NCBI RefSeq assembly: GCF_014145615.1
Contig: NZ_JACIVH010000065.1
Location: 67,001 to 131,000, forward strand
Source: Limosilactobacillus balticus
GTDB lineage: Bacteria > Bacillota > Bacilli > Lactobacillales > Lactobacillaceae
DNA: 64,000 bases
Direction: 5' to 3'
Shown here: piece by piece, positions 8,850-19,269 of the stretch
How positions within the stretch are numbered: position 1 is the first letter of the stretch
Layout of the letters: each line of letters begins with the position of its first letter
Notes under the pieces: model-generated
Told to the model about the DNA's origin: nothing
The model's input: the letters and a program-made list of their open reading frames with translations, nothing else
Databases searched by the model: none
Position numbers and translations under genes: made by a program

Positions 8850-10040
8850 ATGGCTGAAAAAGAACATTATGAACGTACAAAACCCCACGTTAACATTGGT
8901 ACTATTGGCCACGTTGACCACGGGAAGACTACTTTAACTGCTGCTATTACAAAGGTATTGGCAGCCAAAGGTTTAGCAAAGGCAGAAGATTACGCTGATA
9001 TCGATGCTGCTCCAGAAGAAAAGGAACGTGGTATCACTATCAACACTGCCCACGTTGAATACGAAACTGAAAAGCGTCACTACGCACACATCGATGCCCC
9101 TGGACACGCTGACTACGTTAAGAACATGATCACTGGTGCTGCACAAATGGATGGTGCTATCCTTGTTGTTGCTGCTACTGATGGTCCTATGCCACAAACT
9201 CGTGAACACATTCTTCTTGCTCGTCAGGTTGGTGTTCAATACATCGTTGTCTTCTTAAACAAGACTGACTTAGTTGACGATGACGAATTAGTTGACTTAG
9301 TTGAAATGGAAGTTCGTGACTTACTTAGCGAATACGATTTCCCTGGTGACGATATTCCAGTTGTTCGTGGATCTGCTCTTAAGGCACTTGAAGGTGACCC
9401 AGAACAAGAAAAAGTTATCCTTCACTTAATGGATGTTATTGATGATTACATCCCAACTCCAAAGCGTCCTACTGACAAGCCATTCATGATGCCTGTCGAA
9501 GACGTATTTACTATCACTGGTCGTGGTACTGTTGCTTCTGGTCGTATTGACCGTGGTACTGTTAAGGTCGGTGACGAAGTTGAAATCGTTGGTTTAACTG
9601 AAGACGTTCTTAAGTCAACCGTTACTGGTTTGGAAATGTTCCACAAGACTCTTGATCTTGGTGAAGCTGGGGATAACGTTGGTGTACTTCTTCGTGGTAT
9701 TTCACACGACCAAATCCAACGTGGTCAAGTTTTGGCTGAACCAGGTTCAATCCAAACTCACAAGAACTTCAAGGGTGAAGTTTACGTTATGACTAAGGAA
9801 GAAGGGGGACGTCACACTCCATTCTTCTCAAACTACCGTCCACAATTCTACTTCCACACAACTGATGTTACTGGTACTATCGAATTACCAGATGGTGTAG
9901 AAATGGTTATGCCTGGTGATAACGTTACATTCACTGTTAACTTACAAAAGCCAGTTGCTCTTGAAAAGGGTCTTAAGTTCACTATTCGTGAAGGTGGACA
10001 CACTGTTGGTGCCGGTGTTGTATCCGACATCTTAGACTAA
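8850..10040 (+). CDS. tuf: Elongation factor Tu
   Basis: GTPase that carries aminoacyl-tRNA to the ribosome; 396 residues, the normal length. GTP-binding motifs are GHVDHGKT (20-27), DAPGH (82-86) and NKTD (137-140). Start ATG 8850 follows AGGAGG. Codon use is strongly biased towards C-ending codons (AAC, GAC, TAC), unlike the neighbours, as expected for a very highly expressed gene. It stands alone between its own promoter and terminator, not in the str operon. Confidence 0.99.
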   Translation: MAEKEHYERTKPHVNIGTIGHVDHGKTTLTAAITKVLAAKGLAKAEDYADIDAAPEEKERGITINTAHVEYETEKRHYAHIDAPGHADYVKNMITGAAQMDGAILVVAATDGPMPQTREHILLARQVGVQYIVVFLNKTDLVDDDELVDLVEMEVRDLLSEYDFPGDDIPVVRGSALKALEGDPEQEKVILHLMDVIDDYIPTPKRPTDKPFMMPVEDVFTITGRGTVASGRIDRGTVKVGDEVEIVGLTEDVLKSTVTGLEMFHKTLDLGEAGDNVGVLLRGISHDQIQRGQVLAEPGSIQTHKNFKGEVYVMTKEEGGRHTPFFSNYRPQFYFHTTDVTGTIELPDGVEMVMPGDNVTFTVNLQKPVALEKGLKFTIREGGHTVGAGVVSDILD

Positions 10041-10061
10041 TTTTTGAGTACAGATGTGCTA

Positions 10062-10091
10062 AAAGACTTGGGGAAACCCAAGTCTTTTTTC
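10062..10091 (+). terminator. tuf terminator
   Basis: AAAGACTTGGG / CCCAAGTCTTT stem with a four-base loop and a T-run. Confidence 0.92.
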
Positions 10092-10235
10092 TTTAACAAA
10101 AATATTTGAAAATAACTTGGGGATCAGCCGTCAATAAGTTGCAATTACTGGTCTCCTACGGTAAACTAATATAGTATGTAAAGACTAATTATAAATATTA
10201 ATTAGTCAAATTGATTTGTTATTGGAGGAAATAAA

Positions 10236-11546
10236 ATGTCAGCAAAATGGGAACGCGATAGCGATGCCAGCAAAGGTACATTGACATTTGAAATTGATGT
10301 CGACACTATTAACAAGGGAATTGACGAAGCTTTCGTTGAGACTCGTAAAAAGATCACTGTTCCGGGCTTCCGGAAGGGTCGTGTCCCTCGTCAAATCTTT
10401 AACCAAATGTACGGTGAAGAATCATTATATCAAGATGCCTTAAACAAGGTATTACCTGACGCATATAATGAAGCAGTAAAGGAAACTAATATTCAACCTG
10501 TAGATCAACCTAAGATTGATATCAAGAGTATGGAAAAAGGTCAACCATGGGTATTAACTGCTGAAGTTGACGTTATGCCAGAAGTTAAATTAGGTGAATA
10601 CAAGGGTATGGAAGTTCCTGCTCAAGACACCACTGTTACTGATGCTGATGTTGATGATGCACTTGAAACTAAGCGTCAACAACAAGCTGAACTTGTATTA
10701 AAAGAAGATAAGCCAGCCGAAAAGGGTGACACTGTTGTTATTGATTACAAGGGTAGCGTTGATGGTGAAGAATTTGATGGCGGTTCAGCTGAAAACTACT
10801 CACTAGAATTAGGCTCAGGATCATTTATTCCGGGCTTTGAAGATCAATTAATCGGTCACAACGCTGATGAAGATGTTGATGTAAATGTTACCTTCCCAGA
10901 AGACTACCATGCTAAGAATCTTGCTGGCAAGGATGCACTTTTCAAGGTTAAGATTCACGAAATCAAGGAAAAGCAATTGCCAGAACTCGACGACGATTTC
11001 GCTAAGGATGTTGACGAAGATGTTGATACTTTAGCTGAATTGAAGGAAAAGACTAAGAAGCAACTTCAAGAAGAAAAGGATAACCAAGCTAAGGCTGCTA
11101 TTGAAGATGCTGCTATCAACAAGGCTGTTGCTAATGCAGAAATCCAAGACATTCCACAAGCAATGTTGGATGATGACACTAACCGTCAAATGCAACAATA
11201 CTTAGCAGGTATGCAACAACAAGGTATCAGTCCTCAAATGTACTTCCAAATTACTGGCACAAAGGAAGAAGATTTGAAGAAGCAATTTGCTAATGATGCT
11301 GCTCAACGTGTAAAGACTAACCTTGTCTTAGAAGCAATTGTTAACGATGCTAACTTAGATGCTACTGATGAAGAAATTGCTAAAGAAATTTCTGACCTTG
11401 CAAAGCAATACGGTATGGAAGAAGATGCTGTTAAGAAGGCATTATCTAAAGACATGTTAATGCATGATATTAAGATCCGTAAGGCTGTTGACTTAGTTGC
11501 TGATTCAGCAAAGCAAGTTAAGGATGACAAAAAGTCTGACAAGTAA
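10236..11546 (+). CDS. tig: Trigger factor, ribosome-associated chaperone
   Basis: Folding chaperone and peptidyl-prolyl isomerase at the ribosome exit tunnel; 436 residues. The ribosome-binding signature GFRKGR is at 44-49, the FKBP-type domain follows (GDTVVIDYKGSVDGEEFDGG, from about 162), and the C-terminus is a long charged helical arm. Start ATG 10236 follows TTGGAGG. A possible promoter is TTGCAA (10139-10144) with TAAACT (10162-10167). It precedes clpX, a conserved pairing of tig with Clp protease genes. Confidence 0.97.
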   Translation: MSAKWERDSDASKGTLTFEIDVDTINKGIDEAFVETRKKITVPGFRKGRVPRQIFNQMYGEESLYQDALNKVLPDAYNEAVKETNIQPVDQPKIDIKSMEKGQPWVLTAEVDVMPEVKLGEYKGMEVPAQDTTVTDADVDDALETKRQQQAELVLKEDKPAEKGDTVVIDYKGSVDGEEFDGGSAENYSLELGSGSFIPGFEDQLIGHNADEDVDVNVTFPEDYHAKNLAGKDALFKVKIHEIKEKQLPELDDDFAKDVDEDVDTLAELKEKTKKQLQEEKDNQAKAAIEDAAINKAVANAEIQDIPQAMLDDDTNRQMQQYLAGMQQQGISPQMYFQITGTKEEDLKKQFANDAAQRVKTNLVLEAIVNDANLDATDEEIAKEISDLAKQYGMEEDAVKKALSKDMLMHDIKIRKAVDLVADSAKQVKDDKKSDK

Positions 11547-11570
11547 TTTGTTAAATAATTACTAATCAAT

Positions 11571-11606
11571 GAGGCTGGGAGAAAACAGTGGTTTTCTTCC
11601 AGCCTC
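11571..11606. repeat. GAGGCTGGGA hairpin repeat, copy 2 (tig terminator)
   Basis: GAGGCTGGGAGAAAAC (11571-11586) pairs with 11591-11606 with a single G-U pair and a four-base loop. It is nearly the same as the hairpin after rnjB. Confidence 0.75.
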
Positions 11607-11723
11607 GCTATTTTAACCAAATATTAGTAAGAGAAAGTAGAAAATAATTTACTGAGTAATTTAGTCGAAATTAAACAGTAATTTTGTTATTATGTTCTAA
11701 TAAGTCTTAGAGGAGGTTCATTT

Positions 11724-12974
11724 ATGTTTGAAGATACCACTGGTATGGATTCAGTTCACTGTTCATTTTGTGGAAAGTCCCAAGATGAAGTGAAAAAAAT
11801 TGTTGCTGGTCCTGGCGTCTATATTTGTAACGAATGTGTTGACCTTTGTAAACAAATTATTGATCAGGAATTAGCAGAAGATGAAGCTAAAAAAGCTTTC
11901 CGTGTGCCAACTCCAGGAGAGATTGTTAATGAACTGGATGACTATGTAATTGGTCAAGGTGACGCTAAAAAAACATTAGCAGTTGCTGTTTATAACCACT
12001 ATAAGCGAGTTAATGCAATGATGAGTGGTGATAATAATGATACAGAGCTTCAGAAGAGTAATATTGCCGTAATTGGTCCAACTGGTTCTGGGAAGACCTA
12101 CCTTGCCCAGTCTCTTGCTCGCATTCTAAATGTTCCATTTGCAATTGCGGATGCTACAACTTTGACTGAAGCTGGATATGTTGGTGAAGATGTTGAGAAT
12201 ATTATCCTTAAACTACTTCAGGCTGCTGACTTTGATGTAGAGCGTGCTGAAAAAGGAATCATTTACATTGACGAAATCGATAAGATCGCAAAGAAGAGTG
12301 AAAACGTATCAATTACACGGGATGTTTCTGGAGAAGGTGTCCAACAAGCCCTTTTGAAGATTCTTGAAGGAACAATTGCTAATGTACCGCCTCAGGGAGG
12401 ACGTAAGCATCCACAACAAGAGTTTATCCAAGTCGACACAAAGAATATCCTCTTTATTGTTGGGGGAGCCTTTGATGGAATCGAAACAATTGTTAAGGAA
12501 CGACTAGGTGATAAGACAATTGGATTTGGAACAGACTCACGAGAAGCTGAAGAGGTTACTGATAAAAATATTTTGCAACATGTTATTCCAGAAGATCTTC
12601 TTAAGTTTGGTCTAATTCCAGAATTTATTGGACGATTACCTGTAATGACTGCTCTTGAAAAACTTGACGAAGATGACCTTGTTCGAATCCTTACTGAGCC
12701 AAAAAATGCATTAGTTAAGCAATATCAAGAGCTAATCCGCCTTGATGGAAGTAAGCTGACTTTTACGGATGGTGCATTGCGAGCAATGGCACAACTAGCA
12801 ATCAAGCGGAATACAGGTGCTCGCGGTTTACGTTCGATTATTGAAGATGTAATGCGGGATGTAATGTTTGACTTGCCGAGTCGTAAAGATGTAGAAAAGG
12901 TAATTATTGAGAAACGATGTGTAACACAACATACAGAACCTCGTTACGTTTTAAAGGATGAAAAAGCTTCTTAA
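11724..12974 (+). CDS. clpX: ClpX, ATPase subunit of the ClpXP protease
   Basis: AAA+ unfoldase that feeds substrates to ClpP; 416 residues. The zinc-binding N-domain has C13, C16, C35 and C38. Walker A is GPTGSGKT near 119, Walker [10 protein letters not shown] near 182, and the ClpP-contact IGFG loop lies in [10 protein letters not shown]. Start ATG 11724 follows AGAGGAGG. An extended -10 (TGT-TATTAT, 11685-11693) may be its promoter. yihA follows after 17 bases, so the two are co-transcribed. Confidence 0.97.
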   Translation: MFEDTTGMDSVHCSFCGKSQDEVKKIVAGPGVYICNECVDLCKQIIDQELAEDEAKKAFRVPTPGEIVNELDDYVIGQGDAKKTLAVAVYNHYKRVNAMMSGDNNDTELQKSNIAVIGPTGSGKTYLAQSLARILNVPFAIADATTLTEAGYVGEDVENIILKLLQAADFDVERAEKGIIYIDEIDKIAKKSENVSITRDVSGEGVQQALLKILEGTIANVPPQGGRKHPQQEFIQVDTKNILFIVGGAFDGIETIVKERLGDKTIGFGTDSREAEEVTDKNILQHVIPEDLLKFGLIPEFIGRLPVMTALEKLDEDDLVRILTEPKNALVKQYQELIRLDGSKLTFTDGALRAMAQLAIKRNTGARGLRSIIEDVMRDVMFDLPSRKDVEKVIIEKRCVTQHTEPRYVLKDEKAS

Positions 12975-12991
12975 TGAAATGAGGTAAGCAA

Positions 12992-13582
12992 ATGGAAGTT
13001 CACAATGTAGATTTAACAATCAGTGCCGTAAGTGATGAACAATATCCTAAAACAAATATTCCAGAAATTGCTTTAGTTGGTCGTTCAAATGTTGGGAAGT
13101 CATCGTTGACAAACGTTCTAATCAATCGTCGCAATTTTGCTCATACGTCTAGTCAACCAGGTAAAACGCAGACGTTAAATTTCTATGACGTTGAGGATAA
13201 AGTATGTTTTGTCGACGTTCCAGGGTATGGGTATGCCAAAGTCTCGAAAAAAGAGCGAGAACGATTTGGGAAAATGATTGAACAATACTTAACCCAACGT
13301 GAACAACTACGCGGAGTTATTCAATTAGTTGATGCACGGCATGAACCAACCCCTGATGATGTAAATATGTATAATTGGTTACAATATTATAATATTCCAA
13401 CATTAATCGTCGGAACGAAGATTGATAAGGTAAAACGGAGTGCATGGAATCGACAACTAAGTCTTATCAAAAAGACCCTTGATGTTGAAAATTCAACACC
13501 AATTATTCTATTTTCAGCAACAGAGAAAAAGGGTAAAGATGATGTTTGGCAGTGGATTGAAGAGCGAATGGGGAAGAACTAA
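12992..13582 (+). CDS. yihA: YihA/EngB (YsxC) ribosome-biogenesis GTPase
   Basis: TrmE-Era-type GTPase needed for assembly of the large ribosomal subunit; 196 residues. G1 is GRSNVGKSS (about 30-38), G3 is DVPGYG, G4 is TKIDK, and SATEKKG is the G5 region. Start ATG 12992 follows TGAGGTAAG. The clpX-yihA order is conserved in Firmicutes. The MazG-like gene starts one base after its stop. Confidence 0.96.
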   Translation: MEVHNVDLTISAVSDEQYPKTNIPEIALVGRSNVGKSSLTNVLINRRNFAHTSSQPGKTQTLNFYDVEDKVCFVDVPGYGYAKVSKKERERFGKMIEQYLTQREQLRGVIQLVDARHEPTPDDVNMYNWLQYYNIPTLIVGTKIDKVKRSAWNRQLSLIKKTLDVENSTPIILFSATEKKGKDDVWQWIEERMGKN

Positions 13583-13583
13583 G

Positions 13584-13883
13584 TTGGATTTTAATGAATA
13601 CCAAAGTGCAGCAAAACGAACCCTATATGGGAACGAACAAGTTTTAACAAATTGTGCATTAGGATTAGCTGGTGAGTCAGGACAAGTCGTTGATTTAGTA
13701 AAAAACTATACTTTTCGTAGTCGAAAATTAGATCGTAAGGAACTAATCCACGAAATGGGTGATGTCTTATGGTATTTATCTCAAATTGCAGAATGGGCCG
13801 ATATTCCATTTGACGAGGTTGCCAAGGCAAATATTGAAGAATTAAATCAGCGCTATCCGACTGGTTTTAAAAAACAAGATTAA
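13584..13883 (+). CDS. MazG-like nucleotide pyrophosphohydrolase family protein
   Basis: All-alpha NTP pyrophosphohydrolase-like protein of 99 residues. The motifs GLAGESGQVVDLVKN (27-41) and HEMGDVLWYL (56-65) match the MazG-type metal-binding helices. The usual ExxE reads E31-x-x-Q34, while the second motif keeps E57 and D60. The TTG start at 13584 is supported by GGGGAAG 9-15 bases upstream, inside the yihA end. It closes the clpX-yihA unit and is followed by a terminator. The substrate is unknown; nucleotide-pool cleaning is inferred from the family. Confidence 0.8.
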   Translation: MDFNEYQSAAKRTLYGNEQVLTNCALGLAGESGQVVDLVKNYTFRSRKLDRKELIHEMGDVLWYLSQIAEWADIPFDEVAKANIEELNQRYPTGFKKQD

Positions 13884-13887
13884 AAAT

Positions 13888-13923
13888 AAGCGGGGATATG
13901 AGTGATCACATCTCCGCTTTTGC
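13888..13923 (+). terminator. Terminator after the MazG-like gene
   Basis: AAGCGGGGATATG / CACATCTCCGCTT stem with a short T-run. It also lies at the 3' end of the convergent small gene at 13925-14062. Confidence 0.85.
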
Positions 13924-13924
13924 A

Positions 13925-14062
13925 TTATTTCTTTTCTTTATCCTTGTTATCTTTTTCTTTTTTGTCGTCGTTTTTTTTAGTTGCTTTTGGTTTTTTAGGG
14001 TCAACCGCAAATTGATCAAATAATTTATCAAGCTGTTCGCTTCTTCTAGTAACTAATCCCAT
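13925..14062 (-). CDS. SPJ_0845-family microprotein, function unknown
   Basis: A 45-residue minus-strand gene with AAGGAG 8 bases before ATG 14062. The N-terminus MGLVTRRSEQLDKLFDQFAV and the charged Lys/Asp-rich tail (KKNDDKKEKDNKDKEKK) fit the short SPJ_0845-type proteins I remember from streptococci and lactobacilli: a conserved head with a D-x-F-DxFA pattern and a low-complexity tail. It is convergent with the clpX operon and divergent from uvrC. It has no signal peptide or membrane segment. Confidence 0.7.
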   Translation of the reverse strand: MGLVTRRSEQLDKLFDQFAVDPKKPKATKKNDDKKEKDNKDKEKK

Positions 14063-14141
14063 TTTTTTAGCTCCTTTTTTATATTTGACAAAATGCTAGC
14101 ATAAATTTTACTAAATGTACAATTATTTCTAAACACTTTCT

Positions 14142-14171
14142 TTGCCTTAATGATGATTTTTCAGATATAAT
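14142..14171 (+). promoter_or_regulatory. uvrC promoter
   Basis: TTGCCT (14142-14147), an 18-base spacer and TATAAT (14166-14171), 35 bases before uvrC. I see no LexA box here. Confidence 0.7.
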
Positions 14172-14205
14172 ATATTGTTAGATAATTTTTCGGAGGGATT
14201 TTGCG

Positions 14206-16017
14206 ATGGCCAGTGAACACTTGGAGCATAAACTAGCATTGTTACCTGATAAGCCAGGTTGCTACCTGATGAAAAACATTAATGATCAGATAATTTATGT
14301 TGGTAAAGCTAAAAATTTAAAGAATCGGGTTCGCTCTTACTTTAAGAGTAGTCATACCGGTAAAGTAGCTAAAATGGTTTCGGAAGTTGTAGATTTTGAA
14401 ACTATTGTGACTTCGACTAATAAGGAGTCATTTTTGCTTGAAATAACGTTGATTCAAAAACATCAACCTTATTTCAATATCAAATTAAAAAAGGGAACCG
14501 GTTACCCCTATATAAAAATAACGAATGAGCGGGATCCACAAATTAAAATTGTTAGTAAAATAAAAAAAGACGGAGGATATTATTTTGGCCCCTATCCTAA
14601 TGTCTATGCAGCAGAAGAGACAATGCATTTCATTCAAAAGGTCTACCCATTACGACGGTGTAATGGATATCAAGGACGTCCTTGCTTGTATTATCATATG
14701 GGACAATGTTTAGGTGCTTGTTTTAAAGAAGTTTCTACAAGTGAGTATAAAGAGCAAATTAAGAAAATTAAGTCATTTTTGAATGGGAACACAGCAACAG
14801 TTAAGCAACAGTTAACTAAAAAGATGCAACGAGCAGCAGAAAATATGGAATTTGAACGAGCAGCTGAAATTCGAGATCAGATTCACTATATTGAAGTGAC
14901 GGTTGAAAAACAAAAGATTATTTCAAATGATAAGACCCCTCGTGATTTATTCAATTTCTATATGGATAAAGGGTGGCTTTCTATTCAAATTTTCTTTATT
15001 CGGCAGGCACGGTTAATGAAACGAGAAAAACGCCTATTTCCAATTGTTGATACGGCAGTTGAAGAAATGACTAGCTTTATTCTCCAGTTTTATAATCGTC
15101 GTAATAATATTTTGCCTCACGAAATTCTCCTTCCCAAGGGCCTTCCCAATAAGGAAATAAGCGAAATATTAGGAGTACCGGTTCGGACCCCTGTTCGTGG
15201 TGAAAAGCGAGATCTTTTAGCAATGGCACATGAAAATGCTCAGTTGTCTTTAGATGAAAAATTTCGGCTGCTTGAGATGGACCAAAGTAAAACTACGGGT
15301 GCGATGAAAGAGATTACGGATGCTCTTGGACTTCCTGAAGGTCACCGGATTGAAGCATTTGATCATTCTCATATTCAGGGGGCTGATCCTGTTAGTGCAA
15401 TGGTTGTATTTATTAATGGAGAGCCAGCTAAAAACTTTTACCGGAAGTATAAATTGAAAACGGTGATTAATCATGCTGACGAAGCTGCCAGTACCCGGGA
15501 AGTTATTCGGCGGAGGTATTCGCGTCTCTTAAAAGAAAACAAGCCAATGCCTGATATGATTTTTATGGATGGTGGGGAAATTCAGATGGACGCGGCTAAA
15601 GATATTTTAGAGAATGAACTTGGTCTCGATATTCCTGTAATAGGGATGGTAAAGAATGATAAACACCAAACAGCTGACTTATTGTTCGGGGATGATGACC
15701 ACCATATTAATTTAAATCCACGTAGCCAAGGCTTTTACTTAGTTCAGCGCATTCAAGATGAGGTTCACCGGTTTGCGATTACTTTCCACCGTCGGGTTCA
15801 TACCAAACATTCTTTGAGTTCGCGTTTGGATGAAATTAAAGGAGTAGGGCCGCGGACTCGGACAAAATTACTTAAAAAATATGGATCAATTACCAAAATC
15901 GCTCAGGCATCGGTTGATGAAATTCATTCACTAGGAATTAATCGACCTACCGCCCAGTTAATCAAGGTTTCATTGCAGAAAAATGCTGAGGTAGCGAAGG
16001 GTAGTAGTCATGATTGA
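14206..16017 (+). CDS. uvrC: Excinuclease ABC subunit C
   Basis: Dual-incision nuclease of nucleotide excision repair; 603 residues. In order: an N-terminal GIY-YIG domain (GCYLM ... IIYVGKAKNL), a Cys-rich segment (RRCNG-x-CLYYHMGQCLGAC), a UVR domain (MEFERAAEIRDQI, near 225), the RNase H-like endonuclease domain (DHSHIQGADPV, MIFMDGG) and C-terminal helix-hairpin-helix motifs (IKGVGPRTR). Start ATG 14206 follows CGGAGGG. Confidence 0.97.
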   Translation: MASEHLEHKLALLPDKPGCYLMKNINDQIIYVGKAKNLKNRVRSYFKSSHTGKVAKMVSEVVDFETIVTSTNKESFLLEITLIQKHQPYFNIKLKKGTGYPYIKITNERDPQIKIVSKIKKDGGYYFGPYPNVYAAEETMHFIQKVYPLRRCNGYQGRPCLYYHMGQCLGACFKEVSTSEYKEQIKKIKSFLNGNTATVKQQLTKKMQRAAENMEFERAAEIRDQIHYIEVTVEKQKIISNDKTPRDLFNFYMDKGWLSIQIFFIRQARLMKREKRLFPIVDTAVEEMTSFILQFYNRRNNILPHEILLPKGLPNKEISEILGVPVRTPVRGEKRDLLAMAHENAQLSLDEKFRLLEMDQSKTTGAMKEITDALGLPEGHRIEAFDHSHIQGADPVSAMVVFINGEPAKNFYRKYKLKTVINHADEAASTREVIRRRYSRLLKENKPMPDMIFMDGGEIQMDAAKDILENELGLDIPVIGMVKNDKHQTADLLFGDDDHHINLNPRSQGFYLVQRIQDEVHRFAITFHRRVHTKHSLSSRLDEIKGVGPRTRTKLLKKYGSITKIAQASVDEIHSLGINRPTAQLIKVSLQKNAEVAKGSSHD

Positions 16018-16081
16018 GTTTTGACAGGCTTGTAAATTTTAAATATACTAAATAATAGACTAAAGAACGGAGACAATCATT

Positions 16082-17398
16082 ATGAATATGTTTGTTGATC
16101 AAATAAAAATTGAAGTACATGCAGGTAAGGGTGGCGATGGAATGGTAGCATTTCGTCGTGAAAAATATGTTCCTAATGGTGGCCCAGCCGGTGGGGATGG
16201 TGGCCGTGGTGGCAGCATCATTTTAAAAGTTGATGAAGGATTACGGACTTTAATGGATTTCCGTTATCACCGAATTTTTAAAGCTAAAAATGGTGGCAAT
16301 GGGATGAGTAAACAGATGACTGGTCCAAGTGCAGAAGATACAATTATTGCTGTTCCTCAAGGGACTACTGTTAGGGATCTTGATACAGGGGAGATTATTG
16401 GTGATCTTGTTGAAAAAGATCAAGAATTAGTAGTTGCTAAAGGTGGCCGTGGTGGCCGCGGCAACATTCACTTTGCCAGTGCTAAAAATCCTGCTCCTGA
16501 AATTGCGGAAAATGGTGAACCAGGAGAAGATCATTACTTGGAATTAGAATTAAAGATGCTTGCTGATGTCGGATTAATTGGCTTTCCTTCTGTTGGAAAA
16601 TCTACTTTATTATCAGTAGTAACTGGCGCTAAACCTAAAATTGCTGCATATGAATTTACGACTTTAACTCCTAATCTGGGGATGGTAATGTTACCAGATG
16701 GTCGTGATTTTGCAATGGCCGATATGCCGGGTTTAATTGAAGGAGCATCGAAGGGTGTCGGCCTTGGTTTGAAGTTCTTACGACACATTGAACGTACGCG
16801 CGTTCTTCTTCACCTGGTTGATATGAGTAGCGAAGATCCCCATCAAGCGATTGAACGTTACCGGCAAATTAATAAGGAACTTGCCAATTATGATCCTGAG
16901 CTATTAAAGCGACCACAAATTATAGTTGCGACGAAGATGGACTTGCCAAATTCTGCCGATAACTTAGCTGCTTTTAAAGCTGATTTGGCAGCAGATAAGA
17001 CTTTAGAAAAGCAGCCAGAAATTTTCCCTATTTCAGCGGTTACTCATCAAGGTGTTCAACAATTAATGCAATTAACTGCTGATCTCTTAGATAAGACGCC
17101 AGCATTTGATAGTGAAAGTCATGATAAAGAATTGGTCGCTGAATATCGTGCTGCTGCTCCTGACAAGAAAGATGAAGCGGACTTTACCATTACCAAGGAT
17201 GAAGACGGCACTTGGGTATTGGGCGGTGAAAAGCTTATTCGGTTATTTAAGATGACTGATTTAACTCATGAAGAAAGTCAATTACGCTTTGCTCGTCAAC
17301 TTCGCCATATGGGGGTTGATGACGCGTTAAGAGCTAAAGGTGTACAAGATGGCGATCTTGTAAGAATTGAAAAATTTGTTTTTGAATTTATTCAATAA
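16082..17398 (+). CDS. obgE: Obg/CgtA GTPase
   Basis: GTPase linked to ribosome assembly and stress control; 438 residues. The N-terminal Gly-rich Obg fold ([22 protein letters not shown]) is followed by the G domain (GFPSVGKST near 167, [16 protein letters not shown]) and the C-terminal OCT domain typical of Firmicutes (about 360-438). Start ATG 16082 follows CGGAG. A second in-frame ATG two codons later is possible but less well spaced. Confidence 0.97.
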   Translation: MNMFVDQIKIEVHAGKGGDGMVAFRREKYVPNGGPAGGDGGRGGSIILKVDEGLRTLMDFRYHRIFKAKNGGNGMSKQMTGPSAEDTIIAVPQGTTVRDLDTGEIIGDLVEKDQELVVAKGGRGGRGNIHFASAKNPAPEIAENGEPGEDHYLELELKMLADVGLIGFPSVGKSTLLSVVTGAKPKIAAYEFTTLTPNLGMVMLPDGRDFAMADMPGLIEGASKGVGLGLKFLRHIERTRVLLHLVDMSSEDPHQAIERYRQINKELANYDPELLKRPQIIVATKMDLPNSADNLAAFKADLAADKTLEKQPEIFPISAVTHQGVQQLMQLTADLLDKTPAFDSESHDKELVAEYRAAAPDKKDEADFTITKDEDGTWVLGGEKLIRLFKMTDLTHEESQLRFARQLRHMGVDDALRAKGVQDGDLVRIEKFVFEFIQ

Positions 17399-17430
17399 AA
17401 TTATACGTAGCAAAGGTAGGAAAAATATAA

Positions 17431-18360
17431 ATGCAACTTGAATTTTTAGGAACAGGCGCTGGTTCCCCAAGTAAGCAACGTAATGTAGCAAGTGTTGCAT
17501 TGCGGTTGTTAGAAGAACGAAACGCAATTTGGCTATTTGATGTGGGAGAAGCTACTCAACATCAAATTCTCAATACGACAATTAGGCCACGAAAGATAGA
17601 AAAAATCTTTATTACTCACTTACATGGTGATCATATCTTTGGTTTACCTGGTTTGCTAAGTTCCCGCTCTTTTCAAGGAGGAACCGAACCGCTAACTATC
17701 TATGGACCAGTAGGAATAAAGCGATATGTTCAGACTTCTTTACAAGTAAGTGAGTCACGTCTCAGTTATCCTTTGCATTTTGTTGAAATAACAGATGACG
17801 GGGAACTATTTAATGATCATGGCTTCAGAGTGATTGCACGGAAGTTAGATCATAAAATTGCGTGTTTTGGATACCGAATTGAAGAAGCGGATCATCCGGG
17901 AGAATTACAGGTTGAAAAATTACGAGAACAAAAAGTACCATCTGGACCAGTTTATGGTCAACTAAAAGCTGGAAAAAAGGTTACCCTTCCAGATGGTCGA
18001 GTATTAGATGGTCATGACTTTATTGGTACCCCCCAACCTGGACGTACTGTTGCAATTTTAGGTGATACTAGACAAACGAAGAATGCAATTCTGTTAGCGC
18101 AAAATGCAGATGTATTAGTGCATGAAAGTACTTTTGCTAAAGATGAGACAAAGATGGCATACAATTATTACCATTCAACTAGCAAACAAGCAGCTGAAAT
18201 TGCGAAAAAAGCTGGTGTTAAAAAATTATTGTTAAATCATATTTCAGCACGATACACTGGTAAAGCAGCTTACCAATTGGCATATCAAGTTCGTAATATT
18301 ATTCCTGACACTCGAGTTGTTAATGATTTTGATGTAATTGACATTCCGTTCAAAAAATGA
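17431..18360 (+). CDS. rnz: Ribonuclease Z
   Basis: tRNA 3'-end endonuclease of the metallo-beta-lactamase superfamily; 309 residues. The zinc motif [15 protein letters not shown] is near 64-78, with further ligands in [11 protein letters not shown] / GDTR and NHISARY near the C-terminus. Start ATG 17431 is preceded by a weak AGGTAGG about 10 bases upstream. The next gene begins 16 bases after its stop, so the two may be co-transcribed. Confidence 0.95.
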   Translation: MQLEFLGTGAGSPSKQRNVASVALRLLEERNAIWLFDVGEATQHQILNTTIRPRKIEKIFITHLHGDHIFGLPGLLSSRSFQGGTEPLTIYGPVGIKRYVQTSLQVSESRLSYPLHFVEITDDGELFNDHGFRVIARKLDHKIACFGYRIEEADHPGELQVEKLREQKVPSGPVYGQLKAGKKVTLPDGRVLDGHDFIGTPQPGRTVAILGDTRQTKNAILLAQNADVLVHESTFAKDETKMAYNYYHSTSKQAAEIAKKAGVKKLLLNHISARYTGKAAYQLAYQVRNIIPDTRVVNDFDVIDIPFKK

Positions 18361-18376
18361 AAAGAGATGGCAAAAG

Positions 18377-19210
18377 ATGCTGAGAAGAGTAAAGACGTTA
18401 CGTTTTCTGCGAAATGAAGTTGTATTAATTACTGGTGGTTCAAGTGGAATCGGCAAAGAGTTGGCTTTTGAGGCTGCTCGTCGTGGCGCAATCGTTGTTG
18501 TGGCTTCTCGTAATCTTGAGAAGTTGCAAGAAGTAGCTAAAAAATGTCTGATTTTATCAGGTCGTCCAGCATTTGCTTATCAATTAGATGTCACCGATCC
18601 TGACCAAATTGATGATGTGCTCTCAAAGGTTCAGCATGAAGTAGGAGGAATCGATGTATTAATTAATTCTGCTGGGCTTGGTGACTTTATTCCTGTAGTT
18701 AAGGAATCTTACAGCTCGATGGAAAAAATGGTCCATACAAATCTTTTAGCTTTAATGTATATTAGCCGGTGTGTTGCTAAACAAATGATGGATCAGGGAT
18801 ATGGTGCCATTATTAATATGGGTTCGTTAGCTGGTAAACTGCCTACACCAAATAGCGCTGTATATTCAGCAACAAAAGCTGGAGTGATCCAGTTTGATAA
18901 TGTTTTGCGAATGGAAGTTGCTGATTATGGTGTCCAAGTGTTGACAGTTAATCCTGGTCCAATTGATACACCTTTCTTTGATAAAGCAGACAATGACTAT
19001 ACTTATCGGGCTCATTTACCAAAGTGGATGTTTATCTCTCCTGAAGACTTAGCTCGACGAATTTGGAATAATGTTGGGTACAAAACAAGGGAAATTAATG
19101 TTCCAGGATATGTGGCTTATCTTGGTTGGGCTTATCAAGTTATTCCCGGTTTAGGTGACTGGGCAATTAAGAAATTTTTTGATTTCCAACAAGATAAGAA
19201 GAACTTATAA
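18377..19210 (+). CDS. Short-chain dehydrogenase/reductase
   Basis: NAD(P)-dependent oxidoreductase of the classical SDR family; 277 residues. The Rossmann motif TGGSSGIG is near 18-25, NSAG near 96, and the catalytic YSATK near 163-167. ATG 18377 was chosen over an in-frame TTG 18338 inside rnz, which would add residues before the first strand; the Shine-Dalgarno is only AAAGAGATGG. It follows rnz, a pairing common in lactobacilli. The substrate cannot be told from sequence. Confidence 0.88.
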   Translation: MLRRVKTLRFLRNEVVLITGGSSGIGKELAFEAARRGAIVVVASRNLEKLQEVAKKCLILSGRPAFAYQLDVTDPDQIDDVLSKVQHEVGGIDVLINSAGLGDFIPVVKESYSSMEKMVHTNLLALMYISRCVAKQMMDQGYGAIINMGSLAGKLPTPNSAVYSATKAGVIQFDNVLRMEVADYGVQVLTVNPGPIDTPFFDKADNDYTYRAHLPKWMFISPEDLARRIWNNVGYKTREINVPGYVAYLGWAYQVIPGLGDWAIKKFFDFQQDKKNL

Positions 19211-19269
19211 TATGCTTCTCTGGGGATTACAGAATTTAGAAACTCCTTTCAAAAAAGGGGGGAAAATAA

